Assembly: GCF_014396975.1 (NCBI RefSeq)
Contig: NZ_CP060719.1
Location: 1,956,001 to 2,020,000 of the forward strand
Direction of reading: 5' to 3'
DNA length: 64,000 nucleotides
Origin: Thermomonas carbonis
Lineage (GTDB): Bacteria; Pseudomonadota; Gammaproteobacteria; Xanthomonadales; Xanthomonadaceae
How positions within the stretch are numbered: position 1 is the first letter of the stretch; each line of letters begins with the position of its first letter. The notes beneath the pieces are model-generated. The model ran no database searches and was not told the DNA's origin. It was given only the letters and a program-made list of their open reading frames with translations. Of the stretch, positions 11,095 to 19,854 are shown piece by piece. Position numbers and translations under genes: made by a program.

Positions 11095-11294
11095 GGCTTC
11101 CTGGGATCGTTTGCAGAGGGTGGGGGCTGCCTTGCACACGGTCAGTTGGGGAATGACGCATTCGCTGCCGCCGTTCTGCAAGCGCTCCTGCGACGGCCAC
11201 GCTTGCAAATTGCTGCATGCGACTTACCTGCGGTAAACGACGGTGCTAACTTGCCCCTTGGCGTGGCCATTCCGGTCATGCGGGAGACGTGCGA
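11036..11294 (+). other. intergenic region between the two M28 genes, with decayed terminator
   Basis: This 259-base gap opens with the decayed copy of the M4 terminator (11073-11094): CCCCG can still pair with CGGGG, but there is no T run. The remainder holds no convincing promoter; TTGCAA at 11203-11208 lacks a good -10 at normal spacing. The end carries the ribosome-binding site GGGAG at 11282-11286. I see no coding sequence in it. Confidence 0.5.
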
Positions 11295-12707
11295 ATGAAG
11301 ATGCAGGGCCTCATGATGGTGGTGCTCGCCGGCGCTACCCTGCTTGGCGCATCCACGCTGATCGCAACCCATCGCCCGCACGCTATCCCTGCGCTCGGCG
11401 TGCATGCGGCAGAGCGCACGCAGGCCGGGCATGCTCGCGTACACCATGATGTCGCCGCTGAAGTCGATGCAAGCCTGGCTTCGCTGCCCCTGGACGGGAA
11501 CCCGTTCGCACCGGTCTACATCGTCACTTCGCGCAAGACGTGGAACGGCATTCGCGGCTTCGCACGCAACGGGGCGGTGCGGCGCGACAGCGTTGGCGAG
11601 ACGCTGGTGGTATCGGAGATCGCCGCGAGTCAGCTTAGCCGGGTCAGCAAGTACGTCCACGAGGTCGAAGCACGCTGCGGCGGGTATTTCGCATTCGGCA
11701 GCCGCCGCGAGGCGGATGCCTTCATCCGTTCGGATCGAGCGCGGGTGGGTATGCAGGCGCTGGCTGCGGACTACACCATCGACAATGCCACGATCGTGCA
11801 GTTGTGGATGCCGCAGGTCGTCGAGGCCAACATCTACGACACCATCAACCACCTGTCGAGCTACCAGAATCGCTATTACGCCAGTGCGACCGGCAAGTCC
11901 TCCGCGGAATGGATTCGCGGCCACTGGCAGGCGTTGGCGGGCGCGCGCACCGACGTGAGCACCGAGCTGTTCACCGAGTGCGGCAATTGCGCCACGCAGC
12001 CATCGGTGATCCTCACCATCCAGGGGAACGAGCTCGCCGACGAGATCGTGGTGCTCGGCGGCCACCTGGATTCGATCAATTCCGCCGGCGGGGGCGTCAA
12101 CCAGCTTGCGCCTGGCGCCGACGACGATGCCTCCGGCATCGCCACCCTGACCGAAATCATCCGGGTGGCGCTGGCCAGCGGTTGGCGGCCGAGGCGGACC
12201 GTCAAGTTCATGGGCTATGCCGCCGAGGAAGTCGGTCTGCGTGGCTCGCGGGCCATCGCGGAATCGTTCCGCAACAGCGGCAAGAACGTGGTGGGCGTGC
12301 TGCAACTGGACATGACCAACTACAAGTCAGGGGCGGTCGATGACATGCAGCTGATCACCGACTACTCGAACGCCGGGCTGAAGGACTTCGTGGTCGACCT
12401 GTTCGATACCTACCTGGCGCCGACCGGCCTGACCCGCACCGCCTACGCCTGCGGCTACGGCTGCTCCGACCACGCATCGTGGACCGCCTCCGGCTACCCG
12501 GCGGCGATGATGTTCGAGGCCGGCGACAGCAACGGCTACTTCCCTTACATCCACACGAGCGGCGATACCCTGGCCAACATGGGCGAATCCGCCGAGCACA
12601 GCATCAAGTTCGCCCAGCTGGGCCTGGCCTTCCTGGCCGAGTTGGGCAAGAACGCGAACACCTGGCGGGCTGACTGCCGCCTGCCACCGAAGGTCGTCGT
12701 GAACTGA
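11295..12707 (+). CDS. secreted M28 family aminopeptidase without C-terminal domains
   Basis: A 470-residue paralog of the preceding M28 enzyme. The N-terminus (MKMQGLMMVVLAGATLLGAS) is a signal sequence or signal anchor. The same zinc-site motifs are present: GGHLDS (His257), GADDDASG, AAEEVGL, QLDMTNY and YIHTSGDT, as is GYGCSDH. It ends shortly after the catalytic domain (ADCRLPPKVVVN) and has neither the Gly-rich linker nor the PPC and P domains, so it may be processed or localised differently. ATG 11295 lies 8 bases after GGGAG; a GTG two codons upstream and an ATG two codons downstream are less well placed. It is most likely a leucyl-type aminopeptidase. Confidence 0.92.
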   Translation: MKMQGLMMVVLAGATLLGASTLIATHRPHAIPALGVHAAERTQAGHARVHHDVAAEVDASLASLPLDGNPFAPVYIVTSRKTWNGIRGFARNGAVRRDSVGETLVVSEIAASQLSRVSKYVHEVEARCGGYFAFGSRREADAFIRSDRARVGMQALAADYTIDNATIVQLWMPQVVEANIYDTINHLSSYQNRYYASATGKSSAEWIRGHWQALAGARTDVSTELFTECGNCATQPSVILTIQGNELADEIVVLGGHLDSINSAGGGVNQLAPGADDDASGIATLTEIIRVALASGWRPRRTVKFMGYAAEEVGLRGSRAIAESFRNSGKNVVGVLQLDMTNYKSGAVDDMQLITDYSNAGLKDFVVDLFDTYLAPTGLTRTAYACGYGCSDHASWTASGYPAAMMFEAGDSNGYFPYIHTSGDTLANMGESAEHSIKFAQLGLAFLAELGKNANTWRADCRLPPKVVVN

Positions 12708-12736
12708 CCGGCACCCCCGGTGCGCGGCGTCAGCGG

Positions 12737-13228
12737 TTACGGTTGCAGGGCTTCGAAGCGGTTCGCGTCGACGTTCTTGCGGACCTTCGCCGGATCCCAG
12801 ATGCGCCCGTTCATTGCGATGTAGCTACCCGGCGGCAGCGATTGCACCGCCCCAACCGCGCAACCGATGTTGAACTCCGCGTCGGAGCCCTCGAAGCGCG
12901 CCGGGCTCAGCGCGCCGGTCAGCACGATGGTCTTGCCCTCGATGCCTGCGAGCACGCGGGCGGTCTCGACCATGCTGTCGGTGCCGTGGGTCACCAGCAC
13001 GCAGGCTTCGTCCTGCGCGGCGATGGTGGCGCGCAGCAACTGGCGGTCGGAGTCGTCCACGAACAGCGAGTCCTTGCGCAGCAGCGGGATCACGTGGAAG
13101 CGGAACGCCACGCCGAGTTCCTGCAGCATGCGTCCGATCTGCGGGTCGCCGACCTGGTAGTCGGATTTCGCGTCGAAGTACACCTTGTCGATGGTGCCGC
13201 CGGTGGTGACGATCAGCAGGTTGTCCAT
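12737..13228 (-). CDS. short asparaginase-domain protein
   Basis: A 163-residue protein starting MDNLLIVTTGGTIDKVYFDA. It has both threonine motifs of type I/II L-asparaginases: TGGTIDK near residue 10 and VTHGTDSMVETA near residue 80. It is only about half the usual 330 residues, so it corresponds to the N-terminal catalytic domain alone. Such short asparaginase-domain proteins exist as their own group; the substrate is not established. ATG 13228 fits the start of the domain. It is convergent with the second M28 gene, 29 bases away, and follows the sulfotransferase operon with a gap of about 43 bases. Confidence 0.85.
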   Translation of the reverse strand: MDNLLIVTTGGTIDKVYFDAKSDYQVGDPQIGRMLQELGVAFRFHVIPLLRKDSLFVDDSDRQLLRATIAAQDEACVLVTHGTDSMVETARVLAGIEGKTIVLTGALSPARFEGSDAEFNIGCAVGAVQSLPPGSYIAMNGRIWDPAKVRKNVDANRFEALQP

Positions 13229-13271
13229 GCGCGGATTGTCCGCCAAAACTCCTCGCGGCGACACCGTTCGG

Positions 13272-14846
13272 TCAGCGCGACTGCTCCAGCGCGGCACGCA
13301 GCGGATCGAGCAGCGCGCCGTACGCGGACGCACGGGCGGTGTCGTGGCGCAGCGGCTGGCGCACTTGTGCCGCGCTGGCAGTGCGCACGTTCCGCCGCGC
13401 CTCGTGCGATGTCAGGCAGGCCGGGTCGAAGCGCAAGCCGCAGTCGTCCAGCAGCGCGCGGATGCGCGATTCCGGATCGGCCAGCAGATCCTCGTATCGA
13501 TGCAAATGAATTCGCGCCGGCGCTCGCCCGCGGAAGACATCCATTGCGCGTTCGCTGCCCTGGATGTGCGCGGCGATGTCGCCGAGGTCGTTGCCGAAAT
13601 GCGGCTGACTGTAGAACTGCTGCTTGAAGCACGACCACGCGGTTTCCAGCGGATCGCGACGGGTCTCGATGACGCTGGCACCGGGCAGCATCGCGCGGAG
13701 GATGCCGGCGTGCTTCCAGTTTTCCGGCAGCTTGTCGGTGAAGCGTGGCTTGTGCGCACGCCAGCGTGCGGTGCGGGCCAGGTAATCGCGGCCCAGCCGA
13801 TGCCAGTCGGCTGCCGTGGCCTGCGGCACCCATTGCGGATACGCCACGCCGCGTCGGATCGATTCCTGCTGGATGACGATGCCGAGATATGGCAATTCAC
13901 TGGCACCTTCCACGTCGGGATGCGCTGCCAGCACCTGCTCGAACAGCGTCGACCCCGAGCGCGGTTGGCCGACGATGAAGATCACCTGGCGGCCCAGATC
14001 GGCATCGATCGGAGCGGGCAATGCTTCCGTTGCCGTGAGCGCGCGCGCGACGAATTGCTCGAACGCCTGCCGGCTCCACGGCGTCAAGCGCTTTTGCAGG
14101 GCATTCGCGGCGATGAAGGCCGCATGCGCATCGGCGTGGCGGCCCTGGTCTTCGTGCAGCTTGCCCAATGCGTGGCCTATCGCCACGCGGTCGCTGTCGG
14201 CGATGTCTCGGCGCTGCAGCTGCGTTTCCAGCATCCGCGCATCGTCGGTGTCGAGCGCGCGGGTCTTGATGTTGGACAGGCCGCGCCAGGCATCGCCGCA
14301 GGCGGGCTGCAGGCGCAATGCGTCGCGATACTGCGATACCGCTTCATCGAAGCGACCGGCATGCACCAGCGCGTCGCCCAGCAGGATCTTCGCCGGCAAC
14401 ATGTCCGGTGCGTGCGTGATCGCCTCGCGCAGGGCGGCGATGGCCTCATCGGTGCGGCCGAGTTGCTGCAGATTGCGGCCCAGGTTGAACCACGGCATCG
14501 GTTGCGCGGGCTCGAGTTTGCAGGCGCGATGCCAACTGGCCAATGCCGTGTCGATGTCGCCGCATGCGGACTGCACGGTGCCCAGGTCGCAGTGCAGCAG
14601 CGCATCGTCCGGCGTGAGGGTCAACGCACGCTGCAGGGTCTGCATCGCCATCGGTGCACGGCGCGTGTGCAGTTGCAGGATCGCCAGGTAGCGCAGCGGT
14701 TCCGGGTGTGAAGGTGCCTGTGCACCGGCTCGCAGCAGGAGCGGCTCCGCGCGCTGCGGCTGGCCGTCGCGCAATGCCCGCGCACCGGCATGCACCAACT
14801 CGATCACTGCCGGCGGCAAGCCGGCCATGCGCGGATCGAAGCTCAT
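13272..14846 (-). CDS. TPR repeat-containing sulfotransferase
   Basis: A 524-residue protein. The first half (about residues 20-250) consists of tetratricopeptide repeats (for example PMPWFNLGRNLQQLGRTDEA and AKILLGDALVHAGRFDEAVS). The second half is a PAPS-dependent sulfotransferase domain: the 5'-phosphosulfate loop VGQPRSGSTLFEQVL near residue 290 and the 3'-phosphate motif ASVIETRRDPLETAWSCF near residue 390. It probably transfers sulfate to a carbohydrate or protein acceptor; the acceptor cannot be told. It is the last gene of an operon after wrbA and a DUF2069 gene, overlapping the latter by 4 bp (ATGA). Confidence 0.9.
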   Translation of the reverse strand: MSFDPRMAGLPPAVIELVHAGARALRDGQPQRAEPLLLRAGAQAPSHPEPLRYLAILQLHTRRAPMAMQTLQRALTLTPDDALLHCDLGTVQSACGDIDTALASWHRACKLEPAQPMPWFNLGRNLQQLGRTDEAIAALREAITHAPDMLPAKILLGDALVHAGRFDEAVSQYRDALRLQPACGDAWRGLSNIKTRALDTDDARMLETQLQRRDIADSDRVAIGHALGKLHEDQGRHADAHAAFIAANALQKRLTPWSRQAFEQFVARALTATEALPAPIDADLGRQVIFIVGQPRSGSTLFEQVLAAHPDVEGASELPYLGIVIQQESIRRGVAYPQWVPQATAADWHRLGRDYLARTARWRAHKPRFTDKLPENWKHAGILRAMLPGASVIETRRDPLETAWSCFKQQFYSQPHFGNDLGDIAAHIQGSERAMDVFRGRAPARIHLHRYEDLLADPESRIRALLDDCGLRFDPACLTSHEARRNVRTASAAQVRQPLRHDTARASAYGALLDPLRAALEQSR

Positions 14847-15184
14847 TCCGCCTTGCCGGACGTCTTCTCGCGCCGCGCGCGCGCGCCTGGCAGGCAGGCG
14901 GCATAGATGATGGCGAGGGAAAGCGCGACTTCCAGCAAGGCCATCGCGCGTTGCCCGGGTTCGGACCATGCCAGCATCACTCCGTGGCAGAACCACAGCA
15001 ATGCCAGTACGCCGGCGACGAAGCCCGCGCGATGCCAACCACGCCACGCGGCGATCGCCAGCAGGAACGGCGGCAACGCGAACACCAGCAGGCCGGTCAG
15101 CAGGTGCGCATCGCGCGCGAACCAGACAATGAAGAACGCGGCCAGTGCGAGCAGCGCGAAGACCAGCGGGCGCGACGTGCTCAT
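14843..15184 (-). CDS. DUF2069 domain-containing membrane protein
   Basis: A 113-residue protein with four hydrophobic segments (LVFALLALAAFFIVWFA, LLTGLLVFALPPFLLAIAAW, AGFVAGVLALLWFCHGVML, ALLEVALSLAIIYAACLPG) and a basic tail. The arrangement and the genomic link to wrbA are typical of DUF2069. Function unknown; predicted inner-membrane location. It overlaps both neighbours by 4 bp (ATGA at 15181-15184 with wrbA and at 14843-14846 with the sulfotransferase), so the three genes are probably translationally coupled. Confidence 0.88.
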   Translation of the reverse strand: MSTSRPLVFALLALAAFFIVWFARDAHLLTGLLVFALPPFLLAIAAWRGWHRAGFVAGVLALLWFCHGVMLAWSEPGQRAMALLEVALSLAIIYAACLPGARARREKTSGKAE

Positions 15185-15774
15185 GCCTGCAGCCGCCTGG
15201 CGAGATCAGCCACGCGCCGGCCAAGCGCACGCGCCAGCACGGCTTCGTCATCGCTCAGTTCCGGGTCGTCCTGCGCCCCGGCGACGTGGCTCGCGCCATA
15301 CGGCGTGCCGCCGCTGCGGGTGGTGCTGAGCGCGGGTTCGGTGAACGGGATGCCGCTGATCACGCAGCCGTGGTGCAGCAGCGGCACCAGCATGGTCAGC
15401 AGGGTCGATTCCTGGCCGCCGTGCATGGTCGCGGTGGAGGTGAACACCGCCGCCGGCTTGCCGTCCAGGGTGCCGCTGGCCCATTCGGCGCCCAGGGTGT
15501 CGATGAAGTGCTTCATCGGCGCCGCCATGTTGCCGAAGCGGGTCGGGCTGCCGATCAGCAGGCCGACGCACTCGGCCAGGTCGCGTTTGTCGACGTAGGG
15601 CGCGCCTTCTTCGGGTTCCGGCGGGCTGGCGATTTCGGTGATGGGTGCCACCGGCGGTACCGTGCGCAGCCGTGCCTGCATGCCCTCAACTTCGCCGATG
15701 CCGCGCGCGACCTGGCGCGCGAGTCGCGCCACGGAGCCGCCACGGCTGTAGTACAGGACCAGGATCTCGGGCAT
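15181..15774 (-). CDS. wrbA: NAD(P)H:quinone oxidoreductase, WrbA family
   Basis: A 197-residue flavodoxin-fold protein. The FMN phosphate loop is YYSRGGSVARLARQVARGI near the N-terminus, followed by the typical GSPTRFGNMAAPMKHFID (about residues 80-97) and TSTATMHGGQESTLLTML, both strongly conserved in WrbA. It reduces quinones by two electrons and is thought to protect against redox cycling. ATG 15774 gives MPEILVLYYSRGGSV with no extra residues. It is the first gene of the wrbA-DUF2069-sulfotransferase operon and is divergent from yihY. Confidence 0.93.
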   Translation of the reverse strand: MPEILVLYYSRGGSVARLARQVARGIGEVEGMQARLRTVPPVAPITEIASPPEPEEGAPYVDKRDLAECVGLLIGSPTRFGNMAAPMKHFIDTLGAEWASGTLDGKPAAVFTSTATMHGGQESTLLTMLVPLLHHGCVISGIPFTEPALSTTRSGGTPYGASHVAGAQDDPELSDDEAVLARALGRRVADLARRLQA

Positions 15775-15861
15775 GCCGCACGCCGTCGGGAAAGAGTGTG
15801 AAGCATAGGCGATGCGGCACACGGCATGCGGCCAGAACAGGGCATCGGTTAGGCTTGCTCG

Positions 15862-17133
15862 ATGGAGCCGCTGGATTCCCTCAACCGCTGGAGCGACCGC
15901 TTGCGCGACCGTGCGCGTGCCGGCAGCTTTGGCCGCTTCGTGCTGAAGCGTTTCCTCGGTGACCGCCTGTTCGAGGCCGCCGGCGCGCTGTCGTACACCA
16001 CGGCGTTCGCGCTGGTGCCGCTGTCGATGGTGGTGTTCGGCGTGCTCTCGGCGTTCCCGGTGTTCAACCAGTGGAGCGAGAGCCTGACCAGCTACATCTT
16101 CGCCAACTTCGTGCCCAGCGCGGCGAAGGCGGTGTCCGGCTACCTCACCGATTTCTCCGCCAACACCAGCAAGCTCACCGCCGCTGGCGCGCTGGCGCTG
16201 ATCGTGTCGTTGCTGGTGACCCTGACCAGCGTGGAGGCGGTGTTCAACCGGATCTGGCGGGTGCCGACCGCGCGTCCCAAGTTCAGCCGATTCCTGGTGT
16301 ACTGGACCGTGCTGACCCTGGGCGCATTGGTCGCCGCCACCAGCCTGGCGCTGCTCACCCGGTTTTTTGCGCTGGCGATCTTCGAGACCATTCCCGGTCG
16401 CTGGCTGGAGGCCCTGCTGTTGCGGGTGACGCCGATGGCGATCGAATTGCTCGCCTTCGCCGCGATCTTCAAGGTCGTGCCGCACCGCACGGTGAAGTGG
16501 CGGCATGCGTTCGCCGGCGCGGCCTTGTCGGTGTTCCTGTTCGAATGCGTGAAGTCGGGCCTGGCCCTGTACCTGGGCAGCTTCGATTCGTACCAGAAGA
16601 TCTACGGTGCCATCGCCTTCGTGCCGATCCTGATGCTGTGGATCTTCCTGGGCTGGACCTCGATCCTGTTCGGTGCGTCGTTCGCCTCGTCGATGTCCGC
16701 GTTCCGCTACCAGCCGGTGGCGTTGCGCTTGCCGCATGGCTACGAGTTGTATGGCCTGCTGCGCATGCTGGGTCGCTTCCAGCAGGCGCGCGCGGGCGGC
16801 AAGGGCTTGCACAGCGACGAGATCCAGCAGCTGGAGCCGATCCTCACCGACAGCCTGATCCAGGACCTGCTGGGGCAGATGGCCGCGATCAACGTGGTCA
16901 GTCGCGCGGAAAGTGGAGAATGGCTGCTGGCCCGCGATCTCGATGATGTCACCTTGGGCGAGCTGTACGAGGCCGCGCACCTGCGCGTGCCGGTCGCCGA
17001 AGCGCACCTGCCGCATCACGACGATGCGCTGGGTATCGCGGTGATGGAGGTGATCAACGGCCTGCGCATGCCGCTGCGCGACTTGCTGAAGCAGCGCGTG
17101 TCCTGCGTCTACGAACGCATTCCCGGAGAGTGA
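15862..17133 (+). CDS. YihY/BrkB family inner membrane protein
   Basis: A 423-residue protein. The N-terminal 290 residues form the YihY/virulence factor BrkB domain with about six transmembrane helices; characteristic segments are AGALSYTTAFALVPL, the TSVEAVFNRIWRV motif and FDSYQKIYGAIAFVPILMLW. The C-terminal 130 residues form a soluble, possibly winged-helix-like extension (DEIQQLEPILTDSLIQDLLG) seen in longer proteobacterial members. It was once called ribonuclease BN by mistake; the function is unknown. Its stop overlaps a possible GTG of the next gene, so co-transcription with the thioredoxin-like gene is likely. Confidence 0.9.
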   Translation: MEPLDSLNRWSDRLRDRARAGSFGRFVLKRFLGDRLFEAAGALSYTTAFALVPLSMVVFGVLSAFPVFNQWSESLTSYIFANFVPSAAKAVSGYLTDFSANTSKLTAAGALALIVSLLVTLTSVEAVFNRIWRVPTARPKFSRFLVYWTVLTLGALVAATSLALLTRFFALAIFETIPGRWLEALLLRVTPMAIELLAFAAIFKVVPHRTVKWRHAFAGAALSVFLFECVKSGLALYLGSFDSYQKIYGAIAFVPILMLWIFLGWTSILFGASFASSMSAFRYQPVALRLPHGYELYGLLRMLGRFQQARAGGKGLHSDEIQQLEPILTDSLIQDLLGQMAAINVVSRAESGEWLLARDLDDVTLGELYEAAHLRVPVAEAHLPHHDDALGIAVMEVINGLRMPLRDLLKQRVSCVYERIPGE

Positions 17134-17135
17134 GC

Positions 17136-17705
17136 ATGCTGCGCAATATCGTCATTCGGCTTGCGCTGATCGCGCTGGCGACAACCGCGGGCTGCAAGCG
17201 CGAAGCCCCTGCCGCTGTACCGGTGGCCGCTGCGCCGGTCGCCATGCCGCAGGCCGCTGCGCCCGAACCGGCCGCCGCGACCAATGCCAAGTTCCCGTCG
17301 TTGAAGGTGACCTCACTGGACGGCAACGCCTTCGACCTGGCCGCGCAGCGCGGCAAATGGGCCATCGTCAATTTCTGGGCGACCTGGTGCGGGCCATGCC
17401 TGAAGGAAATGCCGGAGCTGTCCGCGCTCGACGCCATGCGCGAACACATCGTGGTGGTCGGCCTGGCCTACGAAGACACCACCGAGGACGCGTTGCGCGC
17501 CTTCCTGGTGAAGCATCCGGTGGTCTATCCGATGGCGCTGATCGATGTTTACAACCCGCCGGCCGATTTCGACACCCCGCGCGGCCTGCCGTTCACCTAC
17601 CTGATCGGCCCCGATGGCGCGGTGGTGAAGAAGTACACCGGCCCGGTCAGCGCGCGGATGCTGGAAGAAGACATCGCCGCGGCGGGCGGTCCCACGGCAG
17701 GCTGA
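17136..17705 (+). CDS. TlpA-like thioredoxin-fold protein
   Basis: A 189-residue exported protein. It has an N-terminal hydrophobic signal ending in TTAGCKRE, which resembles a lipobox weakly (Thr instead of Leu at -3), then an Ala/Pro-rich linker and a thioredoxin domain with the active site [15 protein letters not shown] (Cys residues near 87 and 90). It is probably a periplasmic thiol:disulfide oxidoreductase that delivers reductant; the partner is unknown. ATG 17136 was chosen because GGAG at 17125-17128 is correctly spaced for it; GTG 17130 would sit too close. It is followed one base later by acyP. Confidence 0.88.
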   Translation: MLRNIVIRLALIALATTAGCKREAPAAVPVAAAPVAMPQAAAPEPAAATNAKFPSLKVTSLDGNAFDLAAQRGKWAIVNFWATWCGPCLKEMPELSALDAMREHIVVVGLAYEDTTEDALRAFLVKHPVVYPMALIDVYNPPADFDTPRGLPFTYLIGPDGAVVKKYTGPVSARMLEEDIAAAGGPTAG

Positions 17706-17706
17706 G

Positions 17707-17982
17707 ATGCCGACGGCGCGGTTCATCGTTCGTGGCAAGGTGCAGGGCGTGTGGTTCCGCGCTTCGACCCGCGATGAAGCGGCGCGACTTGGCCTGAGCG
17801 GGCACGCTCGCAATCTCGCCGATGGCAGCGTCGAAGTGCTGGCCATCGGCGATGCCGCCGTCATCGACGCACTGCAACGCTGGCTGCACGCGGGACCGCC
17901 GCTGGCGCGGGTCGATACTGTCTTCCGTGAGAATTTGCCGGTGGATTCGTTGACGAAACGCAACGACTTCGCGATCGGGTGA
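17707..17982 (+). CDS. acyP: acylphosphatase
   Basis: A 91-residue protein matching acylphosphatase along its full length. It has the phosphate-binding loop [16 protein letters not shown] with the catalytic Arg in WFR, and the catalytic Asn in [13 protein letters not shown]. It hydrolyses acyl phosphates such as acetyl phosphate and 1,3-bisphosphoglycerate in the cytoplasm. It starts one base after the stop of the thioredoxin-like gene, so it probably belongs to the same transcript. Confidence 0.95.
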   Translation: MPTARFIVRGKVQGVWFRASTRDEAARLGLSGHARNLADGSVEVLAIGDAAVIDALQRWLHAGPPLARVDTVFRENLPVDSLTKRNDFAIG

Positions 17983-18060
17983 CTTTCACATGAGCGTGTC
18001 CGGCCCCGTCTTGCGCCTTCGTTATGCAAGAATCGGGGCAGGGGCCGGAATGGACGCGGC

Positions 18061-19854
18061 ATGATCGGCAAGTTCATCGGGGAATTGAAGCGTCGCAATG
18101 TGCCGCGTGCGGCGATCCTCTACATCGGCTCGGTGTGGGCGCTGGCGCAGGGCATTGCGCAGTTGGGTCCGGAGCTCGGCGCACCCGAATCTGCCACCCG
18201 CTGGTTCCTGATCGCCGCAGCGATCGGTTTCCCGCTGTGGCTGGCGTTTTCCTGGCGCTACGAATTCACCAGCCAGGGCATCAAGCTCGAGAGCGAGGTC
18301 GATGACAACGCGCCGGATGCGCGCACGGTCAAGCGCCGCACCGACCTGGTCATCATCGGCGTACTGGCGATCGCGGTGGTGTTGTTGCTGACCGATCGAC
18401 TGGTCGAGCGCACCATGCCCGCGCAGGCCGGCCAGGTCGCGGCTGCCGGCAATTCGATCGCGGTGTTGCCCTTCGAGAACCAGAGCAGCGACAAGGACCA
18501 GCAGTATTTCTCCGACGGCCTTTCGGAGGGCTTCATCATCGCGCTGGCGCGGATCGACGGACTGCGCGTGATCAACCGGAAGTCCTCATTCGAGTTCCGC
18601 GACAGCAAGGACGATCCCAAGGCGATCGCCGGCAAGCTCGGCGTCAGCCACCTGCTGGAGGGCAGCGTGCAACGGGTCGGCGATATCGTCCGGGTCAGGG
18701 CCAACCTGATCAAGGCCGCCGACGGCAGCACCCTCTGGGCGGACAACTACGATCGGCCGTACAAAGACCTGTTCGCCTTGCAGGACCAGATCACCTCGCA
18801 GGTGGCGACCGCCTTGAAGTCGAAACTGCAGCCGGTGAGCGCGCCCAAGGCGCAAAGCGACCATCCACCGAGCGGCAATGTCGATGCCTACGACGCCTTC
18901 ATGAAGGCGCGTTCCGCCACGGTGCTGGATGAGGCGGTCAAGCAATTTGATCGTGCCGTGGAACTTGATCCCGACTACGCGCTGGCGTATGCCTCGAAGG
19001 CGCGGATGCTGGTCGACACCGTCTCCAATGGCGGTCTGTCAGGCGCGGAAGCCGAGCAAGCATACGAGCAGGCAGACGCGGCGATCGAGCAAGCAGTGCG
19101 CTTGGCGCCCGATCAGGCCACGACCCGGATCACGCGCGGCTACCTGCTGATGCTGCGCGACTTCGATTGGCGCGGTGCCGAGGCCGAGCTCAAGCGCGCG
19201 GTGGAGTTGGCACCGGACGATGGCGATGCGCTTTACATGCTGGGTCTGGTCCGGGCCAGCCAAGGCGACCTGGCGCAGGCGGTCGAGCTCACCCGCAAAG
19301 CCCTCCAGCTGAATCCACGCAGCGCCGACTGGTATCGCTGGCTGGTGGCCTATCTGATGCCGCTGGGTCGGCTGGACGAAGCCGAGCAGGCAATCGCCAG
19401 GGCCATTGAGTTGCAGCCAGAGGGCATCTACAACCACCACCTGCTGGCGATCGTGAAGGTCTTGCGCAAGGATCCGGCCGCAGCGAGCAAGGCGGCTGAA
19501 GCCGAACCGCCAGGCCAGTGGCGCGACTTCGCGCTGGCCATGGCGGCGCAGATCGGGCCGGATCGTGCCATCGCCGATGCCAGTGTGCAGGCCGTCGAAC
19601 AATACGAGGATGGCTGGGCGTTCCAGATGGCCCAGGTGTATGCGGTGCGTGGCGAACCCGACGCGATGTTCGAGTGGTTGCAGCGTGCATGGAAGGCGCG
19701 CGACCCGGGCATGCAGAGCCTGCTCTACGACGCCCTGCTGCTGCGCTACCGCGACGATCCGCGCTACGCCGCGTTGGCGAAGCAGGCCGGGTTGCCGTGG
19801 CCGCCGGTGTCGGCCAAGCCGGTTGCGCCGATGGCGCCGCCGGTCAAGCCTTGA
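18061..19854 (+). CDS. membrane-anchored TPR protein with FlgO/TolB-like domain
   Basis: A 597-residue protein. The N-terminus (MIGKFIGELKRRNVPRAAIL) followed by two hydrophobic segments around residues 22-40 and 46-62, plus a third near 96-112, indicates membrane anchoring. Residues of about 130-265 form a FlgO/TolB N-terminal-like domain, with SIAVLPFENQSSDKDQQYFS, DGLSEGFIIALARIDGLRVI and HLLEGSVQRVGDIVRVRANL. The rest is tetratricopeptide repeats. The same architecture occurs C-terminal to adenylate-cyclase or winged-helix domains in other proteins, but none is present here. A role in envelope signalling or complex assembly is possible; function unknown. Its 3' end overlaps ppk2 by 11 bp, convergently. 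Confidence 0.82.
   Translation: MIGKFIGELKRRNVPRAAILYIGSVWALAQGIAQLGPELGAPESATRWFLIAAAIGFPLWLAFSWRYEFTSQGIKLESEVDDNAPDARTVKRRTDLVIIGVLAIAVVLLLTDRLVERTMPAQAGQVAAAGNSIAVLPFENQSSDKDQQYFSDGLSEGFIIALARIDGLRVINRKSSFEFRDSKDDPKAIAGKLGVSHLLEGSVQRVGDIVRVRANLIKAADGSTLWADNYDRPYKDLFALQDQITSQVATALKSKLQPVSAPKAQSDHPPSGNVDAYDAFMKARSATVLDEAVKQFDRAVELDPDYALAYASKARMLVDTVSNGGLSGAEAEQAYEQADAAIEQAVRLAPDQATTRITRGYLLMLRDFDWRGAEAELKRAVELAPDDGDALYMLGLVRASQGDLAQAVELTRKALQLNPRSADWYRWLVAYLMPLGRLDEAEQAIARAIELQPEGIYNHHLLAIVKVLRKDPAAASKAAEAEPPGQWRDFALAMAAQIGPDRAIADASVQAVEQYEDGWAFQMAQVYAVRGEPDAMFEWLQRAWKARDPGMQSLLYDALLLRYRDDPRYAALAKQAGLPWPPVSAKPVAPMAPPVKP

Noticed and set aside
17130-17135. GTG start of the TlpA-like protein overlapping the yihY stop
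   Set aside because: The GGAG sequence is only one base from this GTG but seven bases from ATG 17136, which is therefore the better start.
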